Positions 33,031 to 43,497 of a stretch of DNA of 64,000 nucleotides are shown here, piece by piece (positions within the stretch are counted from its first letter, which is position 1; each line of letters begins with the position of its first letter). The translations under genes were made by a program, and so were the position numbers. The stretch is taken from positions 6,727,001-6,791,000 of the forward strand of contig NC_045431.1 in NCBI RefSeq assembly GCF_902635505.1, given 5' to 3'. The notes under the pieces were generated by a model, which was given only the letters and a program-made list of their open reading frames with translations, was not told the DNA's origin and ran no database searches. This DNA comes from Sarcophilus harrisii. Taxonomy: Eukaryota; Chordata; Mammalia; Dasyuromorphia; Dasyuridae.

Positions 33031-33646
33031 CTCATTCTCTATTGGCAAAGATGATAGAGTTCGTAATCAAGTATCTCTAATGAAAACAGATGGAGCAAGA
33101 AGAAAACCCAAAGAGCCAACCCACGTGCCAGCACAGAAATCCATATAGCATCCCTTTTGTCTGCAATGGAACATTCCTTACATCATCAGCCCCGGAGTAA
33201 ATTAAACATTTAAAGGAAGTGGGAAAGCTATCAATTACACTCACAATTGATATGAATTGGGCCTACACATAATCTGGCCAAGACACAAAAAGACCCAAAG
33301 AAATCTCTCATGGAAGTCAAAGAACTCATTCATTTTCCTGTTCTTCAGCAGAGAAGGAGCTGTTTTAAAGGAAGGAGAAATGATCAACGGATGTAATTAA
33401 ACAGAAGCTGTTCTCAAATGGATGAGCACATTTAAAGGAGTTAAGCAACTGAAATTAAGTCCTTAGACTGTGACAAGTTTCTCGTTGGGACCTTTTACAA
33501 AGCCTACCAATAATTAGAGCTGTTCCCAAATGGGCTGGGATCCCTTGGAAGGGAGTGATTTCTCTGCATTACATGTGCTCAGGCAGAAGCAGGATGAGTG
33601 CCGTTTTTGTATGTTGTCGATGGGATTCAAAATTTGCCTAGGGTCA
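33031..33646. other. Non-coding, no repeat recognised
   Basis: About 600 bp of relatively complex sequence with no repeat I know. If it aligns across mammals it would be a candidate conserved non-coding element, but I cannot test that here. Confidence 0.4.
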
Positions 33647-33842
33647 GTCTAGACCAGCACCATTAAAACTTTTTCCATTCACAAGCCCTTTTGCCCAAGA
33701 AATTTTTACTTGGCCCTGGCTACATAGGCATATGAAATCAAACTTGTACTGGTGATAAATCATCATTTTGTAACCCCCCAGATTCAGTTATGAAATCCCA
33801 TATGGGGCTGTGATCCACAGTTTAAGAAGCTGGGGTCTAGAC
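33647..33842 (+). mobile_element. hAT MITE with GTCTAGAC target duplications
   Basis: The inner element is 33655-33834. Its left end CAGCACCATTAAAACTTTTT pairs with the right end CCACAGTTTAAGAAGCTG as imperfect inverted repeats. Both sides carry the 8-bp GTCTAGAC (33647-33654, 33835-33842). This matches the nTCTAGAn target preference known for Charlie-type hAT transposons. Length (about 180 bp) and lack of coding sequence make it non-autonomous. Confidence 0.82.
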
Positions 33843-33844
33843 AG

Positions 33845-33995
33845 TGACTTCTGAGATTTCTTTCAACAGCAAGTCTGTGATTCCTATTTTATGGATGAGG
33901 AAACTTAAAGATTTTAGGTATCAGAGAAAGCTGGAAACCCAGATTTCTTAGGTCCAAGGTCTGTGAACTCTCTCCCAAACTACTAGGTTTCTATT
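33845..33995 (-). repeat. MIR SINE, antisense
   Basis: ATTTTATGGATGAGGAAACT, GAAAGCTGGAAACCCAGATT, GGTCCAAGGTCTGTGAACTC. Confidence 0.62.
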
Positions 33996-34540
33996 CAGTA
34001 ATTACCTATCTTGTCCTAAATGCTTTATATAAGATATCAGTCCTTAATCAGGCAGATAGGAGGTACCATGGACAGAATACTAGAGGCATTCTGGAAAGGA
34101 AAGAAAGAAGGAAAGAAAATGAATGTGGAAATGGCATGAATGGGAAAGAGTCACATAAAAAAAGTATGGAAGTGAAGGTACAAATATAATCTTGCTGCCA
34201 TTCAATGAAAGGCAAAAGTTAACAGGCCAAGTACCTTGTCTGGTCTAGAATATAACAGGGAAAATAGGATTGGGGAAGGGTCAAAGAAGAAAGGGCAGTC
34301 TAAATTAGGTACAAGCTCCCAAGGGAGCAAGAAAAAAGGTCACAGCTCATTAGGTGTGCGTGATGTTCTGGGAAGCCAGTCAAAAAAAAATTGGGATATA
34401 ATAGCAGGGGCCTCTGGGAATTTTTCTTTTGGTGGAAAGGGGGCCCTTCCAATTTAGAAAGAAAGCCCATTTAGGGTTTTGGCTCAGAATGGCATGAAGA
34501 GCAGCTATAGGTCATAACAAAGTAACATAATTATGATTCA
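33996..34540. other. Non-coding, no feature recognised
   Basis: A purine-rich stretch lies at 34090-34130. A weak local duplication (GGGCAGTCTAAATTAGGTAC / GGTCACAGCTCATTAGGTGT) is present. No gene seen. Confidence 0.4.
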
Positions 34541-34765
34541 GTTGAATTTCAGCTCCTTTGGAACTTGTTTTGTTTCTGTCTCTATTTCTTAGCACAGTAA
34601 TTTGCACACAGTAGGTACCTAATAAAAGCATGTTGAAATTAAACAATTTAACCAAGGTCATTTCTGTGCATTAGGCAAGTCATTTCTCCATCTCTCTATT
34701 TCCTCAAGTAGTAAAATGAGAAGATTAATTGCTCAGGGTCCTCTCGGCTTCTTCCCTTTTGCCTA
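34541..34765 (+). repeat. L2 3' end followed by MIR fragment
   Basis: L2: AGCTCCTTTGGAACTTGTTT, AGCACAGTAATTTGCACACA, GTAGGTACCTAATAAAAGCA. MIR: GCATTAGGCAAGTCATTTCT, AAGTAGTAAAATGAGAAGAT. Confidence 0.75.
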
Positions 34766-34989
34766 TTTCACTGCCCCTGAACATCTTCCCTTTGGAGAAG
34801 TGGATGGGATTTCTTGCCTTTTTAATGCTAGGGTATGACTTCTTCTCCTTTGCTCCCCTTCTCTTACTTTGACTATTGTGATATTTTCCCAAGAGGCATC
34901 TCTGTCTCTAATCTTTCCCTTCTCCAATTCACCCTTCACAATACGACATAAGTAATCTTCCAATGCACATAGATGAGGTGATCAAGAGC

Positions 34990-35225
34990 TAGAGAAGAAT
35001 GGCTAGGATAGAGTGCTCGATGTAGAGTCAGGAAAACCTGATAATCAGATCTTGCTAGATGGTATGAATCTGGGCGAGTCAGCAAACTTCTCCCAGCCTC
35101 TGTTTCCTCGTCTGTAAAATGGGGCTAATATGGGTGCCTATTCCACAAAGGTTGAGAATCAAATGAAAGACATATGTAGAGCATTTTGTAAATCTTGAAG
35201 TTCTTCATAAATGCTGTTGTTGCTT
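34990..35225 (+). repeat. MIR/CORE-SINE
   Basis: GGCTAGGATAGAGTGCTCGA, CTCTGTTTCCTCGTCTGTAA, AATGGGGCTAATATGGGTGC, AGCATTTTGTAAATCTTGAA, CATAAATGCTGTTGTTGC. Confidence 0.82.
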
Positions 35226-35247
35226 TGATGATGATAATGGTGGTGGA

Positions 35248-35293
<46 letters not shown>
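35226..35293. repeat. (GAT)n trinucleotide array
   Basis: About 20 GAT units at the 3' end of the preceding SINE, directly before an antisense MIR. Confidence 0.96.
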
Positions 35294-35294
35294 G

Positions 35295-35405
35295 CAACTA
35301 CATGATGTTCAAGATCACTCAAAATTGGTACATGTAGCATTCAGACCCAAGTCCTCTGACTCCCAAACCAAAACTTTTTGCACTGAGCCATACCATCTGA
35401 CTCCA
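35295..35405 (-). repeat. MIR fragment, antisense
   Basis: TTCAAGATCACTCAAAATTG, GCATTCAGACCCAAGTCCTC, TTTGCACTGAGCCATACCAT. Confidence 0.65.
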
Positions 35406-35409
35406 TTTT

Positions 35410-35515
35410 AGCTTTTTGGAAGATAGAGACTTTGCCTTCCACTTTTCTGCCACCTTCATGATATCCAACACAACACTTTTCAGTAATAAAGACTTGTCTG
35501 TTGAATTAATGAAAA
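35410..35515 (+). repeat. L2-like 3' end fragment
   Basis: GAAGATAGAGACTTTGCCTT, TATCCAACACAACACTTTTC, ACTTGTCTGTTGAATTAATG. Confidence 0.5.
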
Positions 35516-35559
35516 TCCATTGTCTCAGCTGTCTCCATTAACATTTTAATGCACTCTCC

Positions 35560-35855
35560 TTATCTTCACTTCCTCACTTTCTTGGCTTTCTTCAAGTGCC
35601 AGAAAAAGCATTTCATTTTTTCACAAGAAGCCTTTGATCCCCTTTAATTCTAGTCCTTTCTCTCTGTAAATTATTTCCAATTCATTGCCTATCTATTTTG
35701 TTTGTACATGGTTATTTTCATGTTGACTCCCTCATTAGAGTATGAGCTTCCTAAGGAGAGGGATTGTCTTTTGCCTTTCATTGTGTCATTCACTGGGCTT
35801 AGCTTAATGCTTGGTACATAGTAGATGCTTAATAAATGTTTACTGATTGACTGAC
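35560..35855 (+). repeat. L2 LINE 3' end
   Basis: TTCTTCAAGTGCCAGAAAAA, CATTAGAGTATGAGCTTCCT, GGAGAGGGATTGTCTTTTGC, GTAGATGCTTAATAAATGTT, ACTGATTGACTG. Confidence 0.9.
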
Positions 35856-35917
35856 AAATTATTCTTTTTAAAACTGCTCCCCATGTACATCTTTCCAGTT
35901 TCCTTTTTAATATATTT

Positions 35918-36015
35918 TGTTCAGTTGTTTACAATTGTGTCTGACTCTTCATGACCCCATCTGAGGCTTTCTTGGCAAAAATACTGGAATGGTTTGCCAT
36001 TGTCTTCCCTAGATA
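35918..36015 (-). repeat. MAR1-type SINE 3' half, antisense
   Basis: TTGTTCAGTTGTTTACAATT, CTGACTCTTCATGACCCCAT, AATACTGGAATGGTTTGCCA. The tRNA-like half is absent. Confidence 0.88.
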
Positions 36016-36708
36016 GCTGCAATGAAGGCCTCATGCTTTCAGCCTGGGACCGACCTGCTAACTGGTCTCTGGGGCAGTCACTCCCTTTTAATTTCATATA
36101 TTCCTTTTATAGCTCAGTAACTAAAGTTAGCATAAGAAAGAGTAACGTCTACATAATTTGGTCCCAAATATGTCTCTCCCTCTCTGTTTTGTTCTCTATT
36201 GGGTAATAGCTTTCTTTTCTCATTTTAAAACATGCCATCTTGACATTCTCATTTTGTAAGCATGCAATCTTATCATCCTTTTCAGCTTCCCCCTTTCAGC
36301 ATCTCTTTGCCCCTATTGCCAAGGATTGCCATTTCTTCCTTGACAACATTTTTTCAAATTTATCTTACTCCCTAGAACTAAAATCCTTTTTGCATATGAG
36401 CAACCTTTGTTATTCTAAGTTTCCTTGATTTAAGTTGATGTCAGTCCATGTGAATAGCACTGGCCAAATCATCTCCTTTGATTATTTCCCGTACCTTGCT
36501 TTTTGTCCGACTTCCCTACTTTGAGTGTAGCTACTAATTTCCCTTTTGATGTAATTATTCAAACAGAGACTACTATTAATGATGATAACAATAATGCATG
36601 TGGAAAGACAATGTATATAGCTTAATGAAAAGAGATCTAACCAGGAATCAAGTCTTGCCCCATTTAGGTAACTATGGAGAAGTGTCCCAAGTGATCTTCT
36701 GATCCATT
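36016..36708. other. Non-coding, no feature recognised
   Basis: No gene or repeat family recognised. Confidence 0.4.
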
Positions 36709-36955
36709 TTTGTTGTTCAGTCATCTCGGTCATGTCCAATTCTTTATGACCCCGATTGGGGTTTTCTTGACAAAGAGACTTCAGTGGTTTGCCATTTCCT
36801 TCTCCAGCTCATTTTATATATGGGAAAACTGAGGCAAACAGGGTTAAGTGGCTTGCCCAGGGTTACCACAGCTAGTAAGTGCCGGGTCAGATATGAACTC
36901 AGATCTTCTACTGTCAGGACCAGTGATCGCTCCATTGTGCCATCTAGCTGCTCAC
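36709..36955 (-). repeat. MAR1-type CORE-SINE, antisense, full length
   Basis: TTTGTTGTTCAGTCATCTCG, TGACCCCGATTGGGGTTTTC, AACAGGGTTAAGTGGCTTGC, CTCCATTGTGCCATCTAGCT. One of the best-preserved copies in the window. Confidence 0.95.
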
Positions 36956-37089
36956 TGATGTACAGAAATAGAGAGTTTCTAATACTCATAAGTCCCACAT
37001 CAGTGAAATCCCAAGTCCAACTAGAACAGATGGATGGGAAAAAAAACAAACCTTTCACATTCATATCCTGCCTTAAAATGTTCAGTTTC

Positions 37090-37255
37090 TTAACCAAAAC
37101 CCTGAAAGATACATAGAGCAAGACATAACTGAGGCTGAGATGTAAAGTCACCTGTCTATCATCACACAGCTAGTATCCGAGCTCAAACTCAAAGTCAAGG
37201 TAATTTTATTCCAAGTTCTCTTCCTTTTGCTTTGCACCACACTGCCTGAACCCAC
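37090..37255 (-). repeat. MIR SINE, antisense
   Basis: TAACTGAGGCTGAGATGTAA, TATCATCACACAGCTAGTAT, AGTTCTCTTCCTTTTGCTTT. Confidence 0.65.
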
Positions 37256-38129
37256 GTCATGCACTAGGGAACACCTGATGCCCCTTCCATCTTTGAAATT
37301 CCCAGATTGTTTATTCATTGGGCCACTGCATCCATTCTCAGCTTCTCTTTTCCTCTCTAGAGGTTCTCATTTTATGCTTGTGTTAAAAACAGCTTCATTG
37401 TGTTAATCCAAACCACTCTATTTTCCTCTTTCAAATGCCTTGTGAAAGCCTACTTAGTCTATTAAATCTTTTAGAAGGAAGGAAAGCTAATCATCTTGAC
37501 ATCTGAGGGATTCCTACTTTTTAACCAAAGGTTTTTCATCTCATTGTTTTGAAAACCTATTTCCTCATATTATTAAGTCTGGGAACTTTGTGGAATGTCT
37601 TTTGTTTTATAAATGACAAATGATACTGAGCAAATCTAATGAGTTTACTTAGTCAAAGGATGTCCTAATATCTCAGGCCGGCAACACCGCAAATGCTTTG
37701 GGGGCCTTGCTTTGGGTTGAACTATATAGCCAATGAAGAAATAAGTTTTCCTGACTAGTAAGATTGGATTTTGATCAGGTAGATAGTGCTGGTCATGTTT
37801 GTCTTCAATCTAATAAACTATCATTTCTCCTCACAACTTCTTAATAAAAATAGGATTCTAAGTCACCAATTTGGTAGCCTCACTGCTACTGAACAATGGT
37901 ATTGCCACTGAATAGATGCTGAATAAGAGACAATTAGAATTAATAGAGCCCTCAGAGGATCACTGATAGGGAACAGCCAAATCTTTGTTTCAAGATCTCT
38001 AGGGAGAGAAACTCGCTCCTTCCTGAGGAAGGAGTCTTTTCTTTTCTATCAAGACCAAACTGACCTCTTTGTGATTTCCATCCAGTGTTCCAAGTTCTGC
38101 CTGCTAGAATCCAAAAGAACCCCTTTTTT
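37256..38129. other. Non-coding, no feature recognised
   Basis: No gene or repeat family recognised in about 870 bp. Confidence 0.4.
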
Positions 38130-38300
38130 CTTAGCAAAAATAATGAATGTTTGTCATTTCCTTCTCCAGCTCATTTGAAAGATGAGAAACTGAGGCAAAA
38201 AAGGTCACACAATTGTCTGAGACCAGGAATGAACTCATGAAGATGAGTCTTCTTGGATCTTAGCCCAATCCTCTCTCCACTAGGCCATCTAACTGCTTTC
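38130..38300 (-). repeat. MAR1-type CORE-SINE, antisense, 3'-truncated
   Basis: TGTCATTTCCTTCTCCAGCT, GATGAGAAACTGAGGCAAAA, CTCTCCACTAGGCCATCTAA. Confidence 0.85.
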
Positions 38301-38369
38301 TAACTTCTGTATTTGAAGGCAGCTTTTATGTCCTTGCTGTGTATGTTTCAATAGGTTAAATCCCCAATT

Positions 38370-38885
38370 ACATCAATCCATTATCTTAGGACGTGAACTC
38401 AAGGCTTTTTCCATTCCAGTTATCTTTCTCTAGACAATCACTAATTTACTTATATTCTTCCTAAAACGTGGCAAGCAGCTGAATGCATTAGTTCAGATAT
38501 GGTAAGATCAGAGAAGAGAAAACCTTTCTCTTCCCTCTTCTAACACAATTAAGCTTGTTCCCATGTTGGCTGCCATATCACAACAGTGACTCCTAGCTAG
38601 CTGCAATCCACTAAGCCCCCAAAGCTAGTGCAGTACAGTTGCTGTCTAGTCGTACCTTCCTTATGTTATCCTTCTAAAGCTGTTGGTTTTTTTTTTTACT
38701 CAAATGTAAAACTTTACAGTTATACTTAATAAATTTCATCTAATTAAATTTATCTCCTCATTTTAATATTTCATGATCCTTCTTAAATCTGACATCGTCA
38801 TCCAGTATGTTAGCTACCCCTGCCAACTTGGTGCCGTCTGCAATAATGATAATGTACCCCATATCCAAGTCGCCAAAAAAAAATA
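38370..38885 (-). repeat. CR1/L3 LINE, antisense
   Basis: TTCTTCCTAAAACGTGGCAA, GTTCAGATATGGTAAGATCA, GTTGGCTGCCATATCACAAC, AAATTTCATCTAATTAAATT, CAGTATGTTAGCTACCCCTG, in the same order as the copy at 270-975. Confidence 0.82.
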
Positions 38886-39031
38886 TTGATTCAGAAGTAC
38901 TTGTGAAATTATGTGCTTCCTTGACTTTTATCCTCCATTTTATTACTGGTGATTTCATGACTGGTTCACATCTCTAGGCACATAGTGCAAGCAAGTATTA
39001 CAAATTTCTCATTGACACCAAGAAACTGTGA
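38713..39031. repeat. Duplicated block, upstream copy
   Basis: Aligns with 41055-41376 over its whole length, by eye about three-quarters identical. Shared runs include AATAAATTTCATCTAATTA, GGCTACCCCTGCCAA-like, AAATATTGATT, GATGTGCTTCC-like and CACCAAGAAA. The left part is CR1/L3 sequence; the right part (38880-39031) is not recognisable CR1/L3. Confidence 0.8.
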
Positions 39032-39913
39032 GATGGTCTTTTCTTCTGGAAAGTTGACTGTCAAAAGCAAATCTAGCTGAGCTGATGTGCTTTTTAAGAG
39101 TTATATAGTTTTCTTCTTGCAGGATCTATCACAGGACACACCCAACAATAGCTGAGACCCAAGCAGACAGGCTCCCTTCTTTAGGAAGAGCCAGAACTAC
39201 CTGTAGTCTTTGAAGTATTAAAAAAATTGCCAAGGTTCTAGGACCATTCTAGTACCATTAGAATATTTGAAAGGAGCCAGCTCATTTTTCCTAAGTATAA
39301 TGCTAATGATAAAAATAATGAAGTCAAGTCTTCCAATATCAGCAATTTGTTTTGTGGCAAAGGAAAAAAAATCCTATTACATCGGAACTATATCATGGGG
39401 GATCCCTAGCCCAGCTCCATTGTTTTAATTGAATTCTGCTCTTTAGTTTTGCTAGCAAAAAGACTCCAGCAGCTTAATGCAAAAAAATACTGTCATATTA
39501 CAGTCTAAGGATTTTAGATGAGAGGTTGAGTCTCCCCTTAGGACACACATATTGCTCCAGTTACCACTAATTGGAATAATACATGAATATCAGTGAGGGG
39601 GAAGGTAAAAGGATTCCTTTTTAAAATCCCTTTTTTCTAGAATTGTATCTTAAAGATCAAAGGTAACTCATAGATCCTGCTAAATTATTTTTGAAGCTTA
39701 TAAACAGCCCCCCATCTTTATGGTCAATGCATATAAAGTCAAAAATTCTTTATCGATAAGAAGCTCGTTATTGTCTGAGAAATTTGGGAGGGAGAGATTT
39801 TTTTTTTAATTGGGGGATATAATGTTTCAGATATTCAATCGTCTCTCAAATAGAATCGATACACTAAGTAAGACCTGAGAAGATGCATTTATGCTCATCT
39901 GTGTCTCTTCCAG
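39032..39913. other. Non-coding upstream of coding exon 1
   Basis: No repeat recognised. It ends in the pyrimidine-rich acceptor of coding exon 1, so it should be intron of C1QTNF7. Confidence 0.5.
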
Positions 39914-39921
39914 AGCCAAAG

Positions 39922-40159
39922 ATGTTTGTCTTGCTCTATGTTACAAGTTTTGTCATCTGGGCAAGTGGACAACCTCGGGGTAATCAGTTCAAAGGAGAAA
40001 GTCACTCCCCGAGGTATATCTGTAGTATACCTGGCTTGCCTGGACCTCCTGGTCCCCCAGGAGCTAATGGATCACCTGGGCCACACGGGCGTATTGGCCT
40101 TCCAGGAAGAGATGGTAGAGATGGCAGGAAAGGTGAAAAAGGTGAAAAGGGGACCGCAG
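39922..40159 (+). CDS. C1QTNF7: C1QTNF7 coding exon 1: signal peptide and first half of collagen domain
   Basis: This exon encodes residues 1-79 of C1q and TNF related protein 7 (CTRP7), a secreted adipokine-like protein of the C1q/TNF superfamily. Residues 1-16 ([16 protein letters not shown]) form a hydrophobic signal peptide. A short linker follows with Cys34 (RYICSIPG), probably an inter-chain disulfide site. From Gly38 the Gly-X-Y collagen repeat runs to the exon end without a break. The start ATG has A at -3. A pyrimidine-rich tract and CAG at 39911-39913 form the acceptor, leaving 8 nt of 5' UTR (AGCCAAAG). An in-frame ATG at 39883 lies inside that pyrimidine tract and was not used. 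The donor is CGCAG|GTAATG at 40159/40160, splitting the Gly80 codon (phase 1). The N-terminus matches the human protein as I remember it almost residue for residue, so the identity is very secure. Confidence 0.96.
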
Positions 40160-40574
40160 GTAATGAAAGTTAATCTTCAATGAAGTACCCTCCCTCATCC
40201 ACACCCCTTCCCTTTTTTCTCCCACCCCCAAACCCAGCAAAATTACCCTGTTTCTCTTTTGTTATTGCTTTTGTTTGTTTTAATCACTGTGATCTTATGA
40301 GAATAATGTGTTAGACAAAGCACTCAGAAGTCTCTGTTTCTGACTTTGTTCCAGATTCTGAAGGAAAGTCATATAAACTGCTGAGGTTTTTTTCTGGATT
40401 CCATTTTTCACATATGAAACAGCAACACTATAAATAATAGAACTTAACTGTCCAATCATACCCTTCACTATCAGTCCACACTAGCTCTGTGCTAGAGCAT
40501 CAAAAAACAAATTTCTTGTGATATCCTAGAAAAGATTCATTAATGTCTTGCTCTTTCCTAGCAGAAGGTTAGAT

Positions 40575-40770
40575 GGATAACACACAATAGTTCAAAGAGC
40601 TTTAGATTTGGAATAAGATCTAGGTTCAAATCCAACTCTGCTACTGGCTGAGTGCATGATTTTAAGCAAGCTCCTTGCCTTTCTGAGTCTCATTGGAGCA
40701 TTTGTAAATTAATGAATATAGTTTACACAATCTCTAAGGTCCTTTCCAACTCTAGATTCTTTGATCAAGC
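40575..40770 (+). repeat. MIR SINE in intron
   Basis: GGTTCAAATCCAACTCTGCT, GATTTTAAGCAAGCTCCTTG, CAATCTCTAAGGTCCTTTCC. Confidence 0.8.
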
Positions 40771-41054
40771 AAACCCTCTTGGTGGCAGTTTGATTTGAAT
40801 ATCCTGGTTCAGAGACAGTCTAGATGAATGAGTGATCCTGTCATTACCTGCCACTGGCTTTCTCTGCCTTGGGATAAGTCCAACTCTGGTGACTTTTCAT
40901 GGCATGGAGATCACCTAGGTTCTCAAAGAATATGTTGGTAACTTTCAAGCTCTGGCAGGTTTTTCAACCCTTCCGGGTTACCTTGATGGACTATGTGTTT
41001 TCAAGAACCAGCCTTGCTAAGTTCAGAAAGCCTCATCAGATTTGCTGATTTGAA

Positions 41055-41376
41055 GTTCTATTTAATAAATTTCATCTAATTAGATTTATCTCAGCATTTT
41101 AATTTGTCACACTCCTTTTGAAATGACACCGTCATTCAGTATATTGGCTACCCCTGCCAAGTTGGTGCCATCTGCAACAATGGTGAACATGTTACTCCAT
41201 ATTATCCTAGTCACCCACAAAAATATTGATTGGGAAGTACTTTTGAAATGATGTGCTTCCCTTGGCTTTCATCCTCCGCTTTATTACTTGTGATTTCATG
41301 GATGGATCCCATCTCTATACACATGGTACAAAAAAGTATTAAAATTCCTCCTCAGCACCAAGAAAGTGTGGGTGGG
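41055..41376. repeat. Duplicated block, intron copy
   Basis: Counterpart of 38713-39031, in the same orientation. The two copies bracket coding exon 1. Confidence 0.8.
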
Positions 41377-41839
41377 TAGATTTTTTTTTTGATTATAGAA
41401 TCCACACAAAAAAAGATGTAATTGATGCCAGTTAAGGGAATGCCCATTGTGATGAAATCATGGAACCTTAGAATAAGGAGCAAATATATTTCTGAATGGA
41501 ATACCTTGAGAAAATTATGAATAAATCCAAATCCAGATCTCAAGGGTATGGCAGTCTAGTAAAAGCACATAGGCTCTAGTAGGCCCCTTTTCTGGAGCCA
41601 CATTTTTTTTTTTTTAGTTTTTAAGTGAAGTCTTCTAGATTTAAGACTATCATTCTATGATTTTATAAGAAAATAAAAATCAATATTTAGCAATGTGTTG
41701 ATAGCAAAACTTTGTAACAGTACAAAATCATGCGTTAATATCTATTTAAATAACATGGTATGGCAAACATATCTATATTTGCCTATATAAAAGTGCTTTA
41801 TAATTCAGAAGTTTTGAAGACTGTCAGTTATTTAGGTCT

Positions 41840-42032
41840 CCCATTGCATCCAGGGCCATCTCCAGTCATCCTGATCTATGTCTCACCACTGGATCCAGTT
41901 GACTCTGGAGGAGAAAGTGAGGTGATCTTGCCCAGGCCTCCCTCACTGAAATCCACTTCACTTGCATGTCACGGCATCCCCTCCCTAATGTCATGATCCT
42001 CTTCAAGAACAAAGGACGAACAAGAACAACAA
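41840..42032 (+). repeat. Marsupial SINE with ACAAC-type tail in intron
   Basis: GGGCCATCTCCAGTCATCCT, CACTGGATCCAGTTGACTCT, GGAGGAGAAAGTGAGGTGAT, CTTCAAGAACAAAGGACGAA, CAAGAACAACAACG tail. Sense copy of the element at 23500-23700. Confidence 0.9.
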
Positions 42033-42604
42033 CGATACATACTAAAGACCTTCAATTATGAACTGAGATCTCTGCATTTGAAGAGATCTTGTGATGTAAG
42101 ATTTGCAGATAGAAATTAATATAAACGTTATGGGGGGGCCATAGATATAAATACAGCTGAATTCCTTTTGTAATCACAACAGCCCCGGTATTTGCCTCCT
42201 CAGCTAACCAAGCTCTTGCTACATAGAGTTACGTTTCAAGGCACAGAATTTTGGCCAATAGCACACAAAAACCATTTTCTATTGACTATATATAATGAGA
42301 CTTGGAGCATATAAAAATAGCATTAATATGATTTATCTGAGATGTCAATTACACTACACAGCCATTGATGTTGGTTCATAGTATGTTAATATTTCTGAAT
42401 TATTATGATTTTTAACCTATATGAGTCTAATTCTGTCTCTATGTCCAGAAAGCTTGTATAGAAGTGCCCTTAGAATCAATAACTGGAAGGGAATGTGGGA
42501 AACACTCATCAATCCAAATATGGAGAACTTCCAATAAGTCCTTGACTTAGTAGATTAGCATAGTTTAGGAAGGGAGTGGTCCAAACCCAATGACCAGAAC
42601 AAAG

Positions 42605-42690
42605 AACAGCCAGGTTAAGTGACTTGTCCAGGATCAAATAGTTATTCTGTAGCAGAGCTAGAACTAAAACTCAGTTGTTGTTTTTTCTGT
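42605..42690 (-). repeat. MIR fragment, antisense
   Basis: GGTTAAGTGACTTGTCCAGG, AGCAGAGCTAGAACTAAAAC. Confidence 0.7.
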
Positions 42691-42714
42691 TCCCATCAGG
42701 AAAGTCTGATTTAT

Positions 42715-42975
42715 TGTTATTATTATTTTATATAGCACCTACTATGTGCCAGACACTGTGCTAAGCACTCTACAATGATTGTCTCATTTGAGCCTGACAA
42801 CAATCTTGGGAATGAGGTGCTATTATTACCCCCATTTTACAGATGAGGAAACTGAGGCAAAGTGTTTTAATGATTTGGGGAGAGTTACATAGCTATTAAG
42901 AGTCTGAATGTGGATTTTATCTCAGGCCTTCCTCACTAAAGTTTCAGTACTTTGTCCACTGCCCCCCTAACTGTT
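42715..42975 (-). repeat. MIR SINE, antisense, nearly full length
   Basis: GCACCTACTATGTGCCAGAC, CCCATTTTACAGATGAGGAA, ACTGAGGCAAAGTGTTTTAA, CTTTGTCCACTGCCCCCCTA. Confidence 0.9.
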
Positions 42976-42984
42976 AAGAGTCAG

Positions 42985-43145
42985 GAGATCTGTCTTCTCA
43001 TCCAATCTCTGTCATTATTTTGTTACGGGACTTCAGCTAAGTCCTTTTGCCTCCTTGGACCTTGATTTTTTATTTGTAAAAATAAGGAAATTGGATTTGG
43101 TAAGAACTGTGGGTTCCTTCTAATTCTAGACCTTCAACTAGACCA
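42985..43145 (+). repeat. MIR SINE
   Basis: GGACTTCAGCTAAGTCCTTT, TGCCTCCTTGGACCTTGATT, GTGGGTTCCTTCTAATTCTA. Confidence 0.7.
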
Positions 43146-43497
43146 CCTTGTAGATAGGAAGATGACATTATTATGCAGAGAGATTTCTCATAGCAGATAA
43201 TGGGAGCTCTTTGTCAAAATGTGAATGGCCACAGATCTACCATCAAAATAGCATTAAATGACTTTAAATTATTTTCATTTTTTAAAATCTCGTGCTAATG
43301 GTAGAAAGCACTTAAATTTTAAATTCACAATTCTTTGCTTTTATTTTTAAAATGTGTAGCCATAGATTTAAAAGAACTCATTGACTTTTATTAAAGCTAT
43401 ACCAAGACGACACATTTTTAATGCCATGGACTTTATAGGATTGCTATTTGTGAATCTCTCACTCACTTGATAACTAACCTTGTAAATATTTTTGAAG

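Larger units (their letters stand above)
40160..43497 (+). other. C1QTNF7: C1QTNF7 intron between the two coding exons
   Basis: This is a 3338-nt phase-1 GT-AG intron. It begins GTAATG and ends TTTTTGAAG. It holds MIR-type SINEs, a CR1/L3-related segment duplicated from upstream of coding exon 1, and a SINE ending in an ACAAC tail. No additional exon is evident. The joined reading frame matches the family length exactly, so no coding exon appears to be missing. Confidence 0.93.

Noticed and set aside
35125-35340. Minus-strand frame with a long poly-Ile stretch
   Set aside because: It comes from the (GAT)n array.
36744-37151. 135-codon minus-strand frame
   Set aside because: Most of it reads through a full-length MAR1-type SINE.
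39883-39921. In-frame upstream ATG that would add 13 residues to CTRP7
   Set aside because: It lies in a pyrimidine-rich splice-acceptor tract ending in CAG; the signal peptide starts cleanly at the ATG at 39922.
40160-40174. Read-through of coding exon 1 to the TAA just after the donor, giving a short collagen-like protein
   Set aside because: CGCAG|GTAATG is a good donor, and the acceptor at 43497 restores the family reading frame exactly.
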